Origin: Himantopus leucocephalus
Taxonomy: Eukaryota > Chordata > Aves > Charadriiformes > Recurvirostridae
Direction: 5' to 3'
DNA: 64,000 nucleotides
Assembly: GCA_003993805.1 (NCBI GenBank)
Contig: RSEF01000001.1
Location: 76,558,306-76,622,305, forward strand
In this document: positions 14,461 through 26,160 of the stretch, piece by piece
How positions within the stretch are numbered: the stretch's first letter is position 1
Layout: each line of letters begins with the position of its first letter
Notes under the pieces: generated by a model
Database searches by the model: none
The model's input: only the letters and a program-made list of their open reading frames with translations
What the model was told of the DNA's origin: nothing
Program-made: the position numbers and the translations under genes

Positions 14461-17400
14461 CTAATCTCCTCCTGGTGTTCTGTGTCCTCCAAGTTCGTCT
14501 TGCATGCTGGGGCTGTCTAAGCTGCATGAGTTCTTGATCCTGGTGACCCCTGGAAGAGGTGACGCACATATCGGCAGAAGTGGCAACTCCTCTTTAAGAG
14601 GGTGGGTACAGCATGCAGGTTGAAGAGTCCTGAAAGCATGAACTCTTGCAGGAATTAGCTGCAGGAAGCTTTTCCTTGATTTTTTTTTAAAAAATTGTCT
14701 TTCTACATGACAGGCTTTGCTCAGGCCTGCTAATTGAGACTTGAGGAAAGTACAAGTGGGTGACTGATAGACATTCTGTAAAGATGTTATTTCTTCAGGT
14801 CTTTTAAATAAAGATGTATTTTTTTGTTGCACTGCTTTAATAAATATTATTTTGGGTGTTATCCAGCACCTAGGAATTTTTGTAGTTTCCACTTTTCTGG
14901 CCGGTGCCCACATGAGCCTCATGGCTTCAAAGAAACATAGTATCACAAGCAGTATATGGCCACTACTGCAATGAATTGAGCCAGCGCTCTGTGCGACAGA
15001 GGCTAAGACAAAAAGGCATGAGGAGTTAACACCGAAATGATCTCATATAATCCATCTTGCCTCATTCTGCAAGTCTAACTATAACATACAAAGAAAATGC
15101 AGAGAAGAAAAATTTGACATCCGTAGGGGACACACTGAAAAGGTTGTTTTTTGTGTTCACTTGTCCTGCTGTTTTGAAAAAGTACTCAAGCATGTTTACC
15201 TTACTTATATTTGGAAACCTTTTACTTCTATGTCTTGCTACAGCTCAGAAAAAGTTGTCGGAGAGATCTCCTTGAAGATGGCATCTCTGAGTCATGGAAT
15301 TGAAGCTGATGGAAGCCTCTTACTCATGTCAACAAACTGATTCTGTTCCCCCGTGATCGACCTGGGAGTGTTCCAGATTTATGGTTTCATGCAGTACCTC
15401 ACAGGAGAACACACGCACCTTTATAACTGCAGCTGGAACTGAAGGGAAATGACAAAAGATTAATTTTACCTGTAAGTTTTCCTATTGACATTTATTTGAA
15501 ATTCACCTATCAAAGGGACACTAAACACTGGTGATAGATTATTTATTAAGGAATCTGATATGGCAAATGGTTAAAATACTTGTGACGTATGAAGAAAAGC
15601 ATGTTTTAAAGGAGTTGACGAACTCTGTAGGGGGAAATATATAGTACCACAAAACGATGGAAGAAGGTGAAGGAGACAAAAATCAAAATTAGTATAATTA
15701 AGGATTTATAAGCCTTGTTTACTGTGCTGAGCAAACTAATCCTTTTGACTAAGGGCTCTAAGCAGTTGTAAAATTGTAGTGTCCATTCGGTCAGTAGGTC
15801 CCAGGCTGCCTCTGGAAACGGGAGACCCCACACTGATACACGTCTCTACTGTGGAGACCTTGTGTTGGGCTGTGGTGTGCTGGGGACCAAGTGGGATGAT
15901 GGACTCTCATTGGCATTGCCTATGCAGGAGTTACTGAATACGCAGAGATGAGCTGTGTGGTCTTCTGAGTTACTGACAACAAAAACTTCATAAAATTTAA
16001 GATAATAAGAGATCTTGTGAAAACATGTTGCTCTGCCGGTGCAGACAAGCGTGTGTCATAGCTGAAATGTTATTACAGGAGGCCTTCAAAGAATAAATGT
16101 GTATATTTTGCTATATACAGCTTTCAACTAGTTTTTTGGGGGTTTTTTTGACATGTGCATTACAGTCAAGTCCTCATCCTGTTGCCGTTTAAACTCAGTC
16201 TATCTTTGAAATGGAGCAGATTTCTGGAAATTACATATTTCTCTTTTTTTTTTTATTTAAAGATATCAATTAATTAACATAGAACTCAAATAACACAATA
16301 CTTGAAAGTCATAATAATTCACTTGGAATGCAGCACTATGCCTTGGTGAGATCACTTTATATAAGCCACCTAAAGTATTGTTAGCTTAAATTTTCCAACA
16401 GGCAGAAAAAGTTTTCTTCTTTTTTTTTTTATTTATTTCAAACTTAAACAAAACATTAAGATACTTCAGAAGACAAGATTCTACGATAACTTCAGGTAAA
16501 TTAATAATATTGTGATGTTTCCTTTCATCCTGTCAATGTGGTCACGTAAAATAAGTTTTAAAATGAAAAAAAAACAAACCGAAACCTCATACTCCACCTA
16601 GTAAGACTAAAATATTTGCTTCAGAAAGCTTGATAACCAGATCATTTGCTTCCTTTTCAAGGATGCTGAAAGAAATATTCCTTTCCGCTCCCCCAGGGAA
16701 AAAATAGTGTGGAAATACATTTTTTTTTTTTTTAAATGTATCACTCTAAACAAATATATGCTTCTGAGGCAAAAATTCTGACTGACGTATGTTTATTTAC
16801 AGCTAGCTTTCTCCCAGTGAAAAAAAAAAGAGAAGTGTAAGCTTTGATGCATTTATTCTTGTACTGACTGGGAGGCTTGGCTCACAGTATCTTAGGATCT
16901 CCACCTACCTGCAGGCTTCAACCACTGGTTAAGCCAGGTAGGTATTACCAGTAATGTAATCCCAGTCTAAAATATGGAATAGCATGCGCAGCATAAAGGA
17001 AATGTGTTCCTCTGTGTATTCTTACAGAGGTCCAAGTGTTTTGCTTGGTTTTTCTTCCTTACCTAATTGTTGACTGCTAGTATTGAACTTCTGTGGGATT
17101 AACATGTTTTGTTTCACCACTTCCTCAGCCGATTTCCTTTTCAAAATACATTATAGATGACTCACAGAGCCAACTATGCAGATCGAACCACAAAACATTA
17201 CAATGCCTTGGATGGATCACACTGCTGCAGACATGGATGCCATTTAACTCTTCGGGGCTTATGGAACGTGCCTACTGTGAGGATATCAAAACTTAAAAAG
17301 ATGACCCTGCTGAGGCGCTCTGCCTTCACAGAATTCTAAAATACTTATTAAAACTGCTTTAGAAATAAAACAGTAGAGCTTTTCACATGTAAAGGCTTCA

Positions 17401-20400
17401 AGACATGCCATGTGCCTTAATACAGGGCATTTACGTGAGTCATCTGCTGACCCCACTGCTCCTTCTTAAGGTATAAACTTTTTGTAAAAGAAAACAAAAA
17501 GAACATGGTAATGGGTGGTAATTAGACCCAGCAATAGGTAGCAGATGCTGCTGTTTCATGCTTATAGCCATACACCTCCTTAACACAATACCGTTTCATT
17601 TGTACAAGGGGGTGAAATGAACCCTTTCCTATAACATGATGAGACGTAAAACTGGTACTTGTCCCAGAAAACACATATGAGTCCTGATTTGTACCCTAAG
17701 CCCTGTCTTGCTGGCTGCAAGAGGAAAGAGCAGTTAATTGTTTTGAACAGAAGAACCTCTCCTCTCACCCTTTACCTCCAGCATTACGGTAACAGGAGTC
17801 CATTACCTCTGGGAGAAAAACAAACAACTCCAAAACTTAGGATAGTAAGAAGGAGATGAGATAGAAATCAATTCCCTTTAAATCATTTAGCGCATTTACT
17901 TATTTTTATCTCCCATCTATTGTGAGCTGTTTATTTTTATTCTGTCCTAGGGGGCTGTTGCAGCCATTAGTACCCCATCCCTCTTTATTGACTCTTGCTC
18001 CTACTATTTTAATGGCACCTGCCTGCTTTGCAGTTGGCTTCAGCCTTATGGGTGTCTGTGTTTCCAGTCCTAATGTCATCTGTAAAACAAATCACACGTG
18101 AATCATACCAAGAAAACACATGCTGGTGCTTACTGCTGATTGAGGCTCAGGACCGGATTAATTAAGAGAAGCCCCTGGAAACACTGGAAAAGACTTGCAA
18201 AAAGCCACAAATAACAGGAAGACTCACAGCTTGAATATTGACTGGGACTGTTGGGAAGTACTATTTTCTTAAGCACAGAGGATGAAGAATGTTAGAAGAG
18301 GAAAGAGCTCTTTGTAAATTGGAAGTTGCCGTATGCATAAAACAACAGAGCAGACTGGCTAACAGAAGCTCTGCTTTTGCTTTAGCCCCAAAAAGCCAAA
18401 ACTTAAAAGAATTACTAGCCTATCTCCAAGAACCAGCACCATCAGGTATGTTTTAAATAATGCAGCGGCAAATGATTCAATTATCATTAATTTCAGATCT
18501 GATGGCAAACTTTGTCCCTTTTCATATTTCTAGTTGGATAGTTCAACCTTGTAACAGCTGTGTCATCTCAGCCTTCCTCTAATGATATAATAATTGTGCA
18601 CAGCAGACTTATTGCTGACACTTATTAAAATTTGTGTTAAAAAGGCCAGTTCTCTGCATGTCACAAATGTCATAAACTTATTCAGTTTTCACCATCATTT
18701 TTCAGAAGGTTAAACATCCCAATCATTTCCAAACACTTCAGTAAGAAACTTTTGTTGTATAACATATGTGCCATTTTTTTGATATACTGTAGAAGCAAAA
18801 ATATTTGCTATTTAAAAACACGCTTTTTGATTCATAGAACAAAGCCCATAATTTAGTGGAATCTTGAGATACCTTTGGGTAGAAGCCTGCTTTCTTCAAA
18901 ATGTATTTTTTTTCCTGAAGCACAAGGAACAATTCAATATTTTGCCCTCACTATCAAATTGTTGAAACCCATCAGTTTTTAATTCAATAGCTATGTGATC
19001 TCATGATAACACAGACCTCAGAGAATCCAAGGTTAATGCTAGATTTAGGTGCGGGCTGGCCAGAACTGCAGGAGTTCAGACTTTCCCAAAGCTCCAGAAG
19101 CCTCAGAAGCAAGGGTTGTTGGGTTTTTTTGGTCTGGGGGAAGCTCAGATACAGCAGGTTTTTTTTTTTTTCTTCACATCTATAGCTAAGCAAATCCTCC
19201 AAATAAAATTAGAAGACACAGTAGTACAATCATCAAGCAGTTGCAGGTTCAGCATTTTGCTGGCAGTATTTGCTGGGCTTTTCTTTATACGAGTATCAAA
19301 ATCTGGGTCTCTAGGAGGCCTCCAGATCCTCAACACTCCTTTCTTCTCCTCCACCCATCTGCCCTTCACACAGATACAGGATTTTTAGTAAGCTTTTTAA
19401 AGTAGCTTGGGGACTGCTATCCCACGTGGTGCTTTGGTGTGGGAGATAAGGGACTTAGTCCCTCCTTTCCATAGGATGTTAGAAGCACTGTGGTTTGACA
19501 GGTCAGCATTGACAGATGGAAATAGCATGACACATGCTGGATATTGGGCAGTACATCACCCATCAGACCCAGGGAAACTCAGGGGTAGTTTTGTCTATAA
19601 TAGTAATAGTTTTGCAGTAGTATGAACAGGCTTCACTCTCATGCCAGGGGACATAGTAGCTGGGCCCCTAAAGAGAACATTCCTTTCCCAATATATTACA
19701 TGCTAAAAAATCACGCTATTTTCTTTTTTCTTTTTTGCTTTTAAACACACAGAGAATTAGAAAGCCTGTGATGCTGAAATCCACTGTTAAGCCCATGGAA
19801 GGAGACTCCAGCCTCAGCAAACAATAGAGCTTTTTTACTTCCTTGATGTTTCTCATATTCTCATTTTCTGTGAGTAAAAGAAATTCTGCCATCATTTAAA
19901 TCATTGAAATGTTTGAGTCAATGCCAGTAATCTAGTGTCTTTACTCATTTCTGTCATTGTGCTCTCCTATTAGTTTTGAAGTTTCTAAGCCAATGCAATT
20001 CTTGCATTAGAGACAAACAAAATAGTTTCGTAACACCTTCCTTACCCCTTCATGAAGAACATTGAGAAGGTATCACAGAAGTTGTGGCTGCAGACTTGAA
20101 TCACATTAAATGATCCAGGAAATGTTAAACAGTACAGAGTGAGAAGAGCAGGAAATTAAAAAAACAAACAAACAAAAAAAAAAAACCCAACCGAAACTCA
20201 CCCTCTCATTTTCTCTGCTAGGGACATCCCCATCAGCTGATATTCTGCCTTAAGACCTGAGTTTGTCTTGGACAGATGTTGCATCTTCCAGAATCTCTTG
20301 CTAGAATGATTCCAACTAATACATCTTCACAGTGGTTATGGCTGAGGGCACCCAGCCCTGCTTCCCAGGAAAGGGTTATCCATGCTAAACTTCTATTGTA

Positions 20401-20413
20401 AGCACAGCTAATG
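14461..20413. other. Non-coding sequence, rich in A and T homopolymers at 16.1-16.9 kb
   Basis: No gene was recognised. The 161-codon minus-strand frame at 14461-14946 has no domain or motif I know and is probably chance. The 16100-16850 stretch has many A and T runs of 8-13 bases. Confidence 0.65.
20157..20185 (+). repeat. A-rich (AAAC)n simple repeat
   Basis: AAAAAAACAAACAAACAAAA followed by more A. This is a simple A-rich repeat with no recognised retroelement body next to it. Confidence 0.85.
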
Positions 20414-20500
20414 TGAATCACAGAAGGGTTGAGGTTGGAAGGGACCTCTGAAGGTCACCTTGTCCAACCTCCCTGCTCAAGCGGTGTCACCTCGAGCAGA
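20414..20500 (-). mobile_element. CR1 LINE 3' end, short fragment
   Basis: The plus strand reads GAATCACAGAAGGGTTGAGG, then TTGGAAGGGACCTCTGAAGG and GTCCAACCTCCCTGCTCAAG. This is the extreme 3' end of CR1 in reverse. Only about 85 bases can be recognised before the sequence becomes unrelated. Confidence 0.88.
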
Positions 20501-22452
20501 TGGGCTGGAGTATGGCTTGGCTACTTGATAAGGTGAGAAGATCCGAGAATAAATACAAGAGGAATCTGGAAAGGATGGTATTTCTTCTTTGCCTGCTTCA
20601 TTCTGGCTGCTGCCTAAGGTCAAGGGAAATTCAAGGGCACTTGAAAGCTAAAAGTAGCTCAAACAGTAATAGAGGAGCTTTTAGGCTAGAGAGGACAGCT
20701 GTGCGTACGGGAATGTGAGCGGACGAGTTATGGAATGCTGGCTGATTCATCAGAGGTGCGGGAAGGTGTGCTGGGGAAAAGTGGCCTGTCATGGGGCCTG
20801 GGTCATTTGCTGGAAGCAGGTATGGGAGCCCTTGAACTGGTACAGAGCGAGCCCTATGGCTCTTGGGAGTTTTGTCATGTGCTGCTGTACTGCGCTGCTG
20901 TTGCTTAAGGTACAGGGAAAAGCTTTTACAAAGGTTTTTTTTTTTATTTAGCTGCTCTACATGAGCTTCTTCTCAGCCTACATTTTAACGCTTGACAGTT
21001 GAGCTTTTACAAGTTTTCAGGGCCATTAATCAGAGCAGTGTTTTGGGAAGCTTTTGCAATGTATATTTGAGAATTTGTATGGCACTGGTTTAAATTAAAC
21101 GCTCAGGCTTACTTTTGAGGCTGCTTTTGGCCTCTTTCTGTAAAGCATGGAGCCATGTATTATTGTTCTAAGAACCCATAATTAGTAGCAAATGTTTGTA
21201 AAATGCTAAAGGTTGTTGCTAGGGTGCTCCTTCAGGCTGGGATGTGTGAGGGATGGTTAAACCTAATTTAGATCTTTTTCAAAACCTGTTTTCTTAAGCT
21301 GCAAGTATAGATCATTTTTATGCAGTGCAGCACATTCTGACTTTTCAAATGGGCAACAGGAGTAAAGTCATTCCTTCAGGAATAGGTATGACTTCTTGTG
21401 AGCAGAAATTAACCTCTCTGAAGTAATTTGCTAGTGAATCAGACGTGAGATAGGAAACAGGCCTTCAGACTTAGGCTGGTTTTTTTCATAGATGTATTGA
21501 TTCATTTGCCCAGAACCACTCAAATTCCAAGCTCTATTGTCAACCTTCAATTCAAACAAGGACCAGAAACATACATTTATTTGTTTTGAAAGTAAATGTT
21601 AACTTTTCTAAACTGATAGTAAAAACGTGATTGAGAAGCATTGAAGTAGCCCCCCAAAATCTCTCTATATAACATTATACACCTCTTGAACATATACATA
21701 AGGTTCCATGTAACAACATGACAACTGCTTTTTGTTATGTTTGATGTCAAGTTTTGAAAGACTCATGTAAAAGGTGCTCTGTTTACGCCAAAATGTCTCC
21801 AAGGATAATTTGCTGCACGGTACAATAACCATCAACACACAGTGGCTCTGCAGGTCCAGATGATTGCCAACAGAATAAGGTGATGACCTGTAGACCAAAA
21901 AGGCTGCCATCACTCTCCTTTGGGTGACTGTCTTGTACCTGCCACAGCAGGCACTGGTTGTTCTGTCCAGAGGGGCAGGGTGTTACAGCCAGGCTGTGGG
22001 ATTCAGGTGTTGCCTCCAGTTCTGTTGCCAGTGCCCTGTGTGATTTTAGTTGTCAGTTAATCTCTTTACATTTAATTTCGCAGCCTTCTTCCTGGATGTT
22101 TGACACCCTCTTTCCCCATGTCCCCCTTTTTGCATGGTCCCCTTGCTTCTGATGCTTGTGCTGCCCATGTCAGGGCCTGGAGGGCACCAGAAAGTGCATC
22201 CCCTGTCCTGAGCCCCCTCAACAGGACACCTGCCCGCTGCCCATGCCCGCTGGCAGTGGTGACCCATGGTGGAGCTTTGGGGCTAGCAGAGGTAGGAAAG
22301 GGGAGGGCAGGATCCACTGCAGGAGCTGAATCAGGTGGTTCGCCCTGCACGAAGAGCCTGGGGGCAGGGAGTGCCACTGAAACCCATCCCAGGAGGAGGG
22401 AGTGGGTGGCTGTGGGGATACGGGCAACACCTTTCCTGTAAATGTTTTGCTG
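20501..22452. other. Non-coding sequence with a GC-rich patch
   Basis: No gene was recognised. The stretch 22150-22440 is clearly richer in G and C than its surroundings and has open frames in several phases on both strands. It contains few CpG pairs, so it does not look like a promoter CpG island. Confidence 0.6.
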
Positions 22453-22768
22453 AATTCATAGAATCATAAAATGGTTTAGGTTGGAAGGGACCTTGAAGAT
22501 CATCTAGTTCCAACCCCCCTGTCATAGGCAGGGACACCTCCCACTAGACCAGGTTGCTCAAAGCCCCATCCAGCCTTGGGGCATCCAAAACTTCTCTGGG
22601 CAACCTGTTCCAGTGCCTCACCAGCCTCAAAGTGAAACATTTCTTCCTAACATCTAATCTAAATCTACCTTCTTCCAGTTTGAAGCCATTCCCCCTCGTC
22701 CTATCACTACATGCCCTTGTAAAAAGTCCTTCCCCAGCACTCCTGTAGGCCCCCTTTAGGTACTGGAA
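22453..22768 (-). mobile_element. CR1 LINE 3' fragment
   Basis: The plus strand shows the reversed CR1 3' end: TTCATAGAATCATAAAATGG, then GGTTGGAAGGGACCTTGAAG and CATCTAGTTCCAACCCCC. The body that follows has the family phrases for truncated ORF2 (TGGGCAACCTGTTCCAGTGC, TTCTTCCTAACATCTAATCT). The match ends at GGCCCCCTTTAGGTACTGGA. About 315 bases remain. Similarity to the family pattern is high, so this copy is younger than the one at 48781. Confidence 0.95.
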
Positions 22769-25700
22769 TTAACCTCTGCTGACAAACAGCACCGGCTGGG
22801 GGATCAGAGGGGGGAGGATTTGTATATTGTTTGGAGTGAGCCTGACACTGACCCATCCGAAGCTGGAAGGCTGCCACAAATTACAGTCCTTTCCATAAGT
22901 AGGGGTGCATGTGGGCTGACAATGTGATTAAGCATTCAGTTTGGCCTCAGAGAGGTGGGTTTTCGCGCTCTGGTCCAAATAGTATCAGAGTGGAGACAGA
23001 TAGAGGTGTGCGATAACATTTTCATGGGTCTGTTGTTTTTTTCGTGTGGGAAAACATGGAAAATAATGGTGTCTCAGAGGCCAGGAACACGAGTGAGAGT
23101 CAGCATGGAAAATAGATATTTAAATATTCCTCTCTGGACTTTCACCTCCGTTTTGGTGGGAGCAAATTACTGGGCATGCAACAGTGACATTACAGCAGAT
23201 CAGCTTCCCCGGCGTTCCCTCTGTACCCAAGCTCCTTAGCTTGGGTTTGCTTGCACAGCCCTCGCTGTCTGCGCTGGACTGCCTCCAGCTCCCAGTGTGC
23301 CCTTGCAGGATGGCAGGCTCTGGATTATGAAACGACAGAGACCCTTTTGTGCTCGCTTAGGTTTGTACTTTAATCTCGGGCAGCCAGATGCCCGTGGAAG
23401 CGTCTGTACGCAGCGGGTAGGGGGCCATAATGCTTTTCAGGAGACTTAACTGGGGAAATTAATTCATAATTGTTCTCCAGCTACCTGGGTTGTTGAATTG
23501 GAAAAAACCCCACCTGCTGGTGTACAGTCCCTTCTCGAACCATGCCTTCTTCTGTGCCATTTCATCATGCACAATCATTTGAATTGATAGGGATGATGGG
23601 ACGATGTCACTTGCTTACAAATAGTATTAAGAGTGCTCTCAGTGTCAGAGGTGAAACCTCTCCTGTCTGTTCATCTCCTCCTCATGTTTGCTGCTTCATT
23701 TCTAAATAAAAATTAGAAAAAGGTTCTCTCACTTTTGGAGGGGGAGAAAGAAATTGTCAGATGTTTAAAGTTACTCTATTTTTGCTGTTTAAAGTAAGAT
23801 CAAGATCTGGCTCTTTAGAAGCCACTTTATGCTGTAATTCACTGTAAAATGTATATTCTTTCTTTTTCCTAACCTCATTAAGAGGCTAATCTAACTTTTC
23901 CCTATATTTCCCTTTGTACTTTTAATTATAAATGACTGCTCCCTGTCTTCTAAGAGGACAGACCCAAATGTGGCTTCCACCGAGAGAGGAGAAACTAATG
24001 GACCCATCCAGGAGGGGATGAGGCTCAGCGCCAGCACTCTGGTTTGCACCAGTATGTCCTAATTAACATTCAAGTTAGAAGCTGAAGATTTAAGATGATG
24101 TTTCTGAAATGAGTCCCAAATGAAAGAAAGATGGCGATTTAATTTTACTTCCCACCCAGTGGGAAGCAGGCAGCAGCTAATGTAAACTAGCTCACTTATC
24201 TGTGAGGGCCTGACCATTTGCACTAGCAGACTACCTGTCCAGCCCTAAGCCGTGTCTGCAGTGTCAGGAGGAGCTTCTTTCTGTCTTGGTCTTTTCATGA
24301 CTCGTTAAGCACATTATGGGCATGTGGATACTTGTGTTTGGCCATTACACTGGAAATGCCACATTATCTTCTAGTGGCCTAGGATAACATCTCCCTGTGC
24401 CATCCTTTCCTTTTCCCGGGTGCAACAGTCTAATGTGAGTTTCTTTTGCTTTGCCTACCTGGACATCTTGAAGGGAGTGAATGTTGTGCCCTCCAACAGC
24501 AGTCTGTCACTTGGTTTCCTATAAATACACTGCCAGCAAAAAGAAATGCTCAGACATCAAATCTATGTTTGTTTGGGTAAAGGAGGGAGCAAAGGCCATG
24601 ACTCATATGCCTGTCAATGGAGGTAAGCCAATTCTGACTGCAAATGAGTTTATGTGTGGGAAAACCGGGGTAAAAAAGCTGCAATCTATGGGAAGTATTG
24701 TGCAACTCAAATTACAAACTAATTTCCCGTTCAGCTCCTGGTGAAGTTCTGAGCTTTCACTGAAGATTTTGTACTTCTGAAAAATTTATAACAGATTGCC
24801 ATCACTGAAAGTTATTTGATTGTTTCAAGACCTGGCCAATCTATTTAATAAATATGTTGAATAAAATCACCCGGTGTGAGGGGGGTGCGGGGGGGTGAGG
24901 GGCAGAACAGCCCATGCCAACAGACTATTGCATTTTGTTCCTCTGTGGTGGCTAGGCCACCTTAAACATTTCCAAATTTCTCTCAGCCTTTGTGGAAAGG
25001 AATGTGGGTTTTCTCTCACTTCGTAGGATGGCCAGCCCACAGGCAGCCGGGGGTGGGTTGGAAATGCTGTGTCGTGGGGCCGCAGTACACCTTGCTTCTG
25101 CCGAGGGTTGCCCGCTATGCCATGCACTGCTGCAGGCCGCGGGCAAAGAGGCAGATGTGGCTGTTGCAGCTATGCTCCCTGCAGGGTTTATTCTTCCCAC
25201 TTGCATTTTTTTCTACATGTATTTTTAAATTTGCTCTAACATTGACATCATCACTCGCCTGGAATTCAGACATGTTTATTGTGAGCCTGTCGTAATCTGC
25301 CTCTGCTGACTGGTGGTTCTGCATCATTATGAGAGGGAACCAAGTCCAAGAAGATTATCTGTGCAGTTGGCTGTACAGAGGGCCTGTTGTTAGCCATTTT
25401 TGATGCCAGAGTTTAAGTTTTGTGTTGTGGTGNTTTTTTTTTTTTTTTACCACCCTGCTTCTAATTCTCTTGTCTCCAAACAAAAGCTTTAGCATTTTGT
25501 CTTAAAGTCTGTGATCAAAGCTTCAGAGCAAGACTAGATTTAGAACTAGATTTATCTTTACTCTAAGCTCATGAGTCAAGGCAGTACTATTATACCCATT
25601 TTGTTAGTGGAGCATGGAAAAATAGGGCAGCAGGATTTCCCCGGGGTGCATAAAGTTGTGATATGGCCCATTTGCAAGTAAACAGGACAGACTTATCACT

Positions 25701-26160
25701 GATGACCTTATTTTTCCCTGGAAAAATACTCAAGTTAGACCTAAAATTTGTTCCAGAGTTTTTGTGGTGGTGTTTTTTTTTCATGTCTTCCCCATCCCTT
25801 TTTTAACTCCACCACCTTTTACCTTAATGAAGGATCAAGGATAACCACTTGGCTTTAGAAGCCCTTCTTACACAAGTGTTAACTACCAAAATGTTGATTT
25901 TCAAGTGAAGTCACTTGAATGACACGCTGCTGCTAATCAAATAATCAGAGGTATTAATTAGAATCAGACATGGTGAAGTGCTTAGCTCTAAGCCACGAAG
26001 TATATAAAGAGACCCCAATTACTTTCTCTTACTGCTTAGGACAGGATATATCTTATTTTTTAATTGCCTTGCTGAACTTTCAATTTAATGTCAGTCATCA
26101 GCAAGGCTGTGTAAACTCTGAGCCAGTAGCTAGAAACAAATCAAAAACATCAGACTGATG
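22769..26160. other. Non-coding sequence
   Basis: No gene was recognised. It holds a G-rich tract at 24880-24902, a lone N in front of a T run at 25433 and one weak MIR-like relic. Overlapping frames at 24867-25327 on both strands lack any recognisable protein pattern. Confidence 0.65.
25565..25660 (-). mobile_element. Possible MIR-like relic
   Basis: AGTACTATTATACCCATTTT followed by GTTAGTGGAGCATGGAAAAA resembles the reversed MIR 3' half (tactattattatcccattttacagatgaggaaa). This is weak and based on one stretch only. Confidence 0.3.

Noticed and set aside
14461..14946. 161-codon minus-strand frame
   Set aside because: It matches no known protein pattern and no splice partner was found.
22554..22748. 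Plus-strand frame of 64 codons
   Set aside because: It lies wholly inside a CR1 fragment in the antisense direction.
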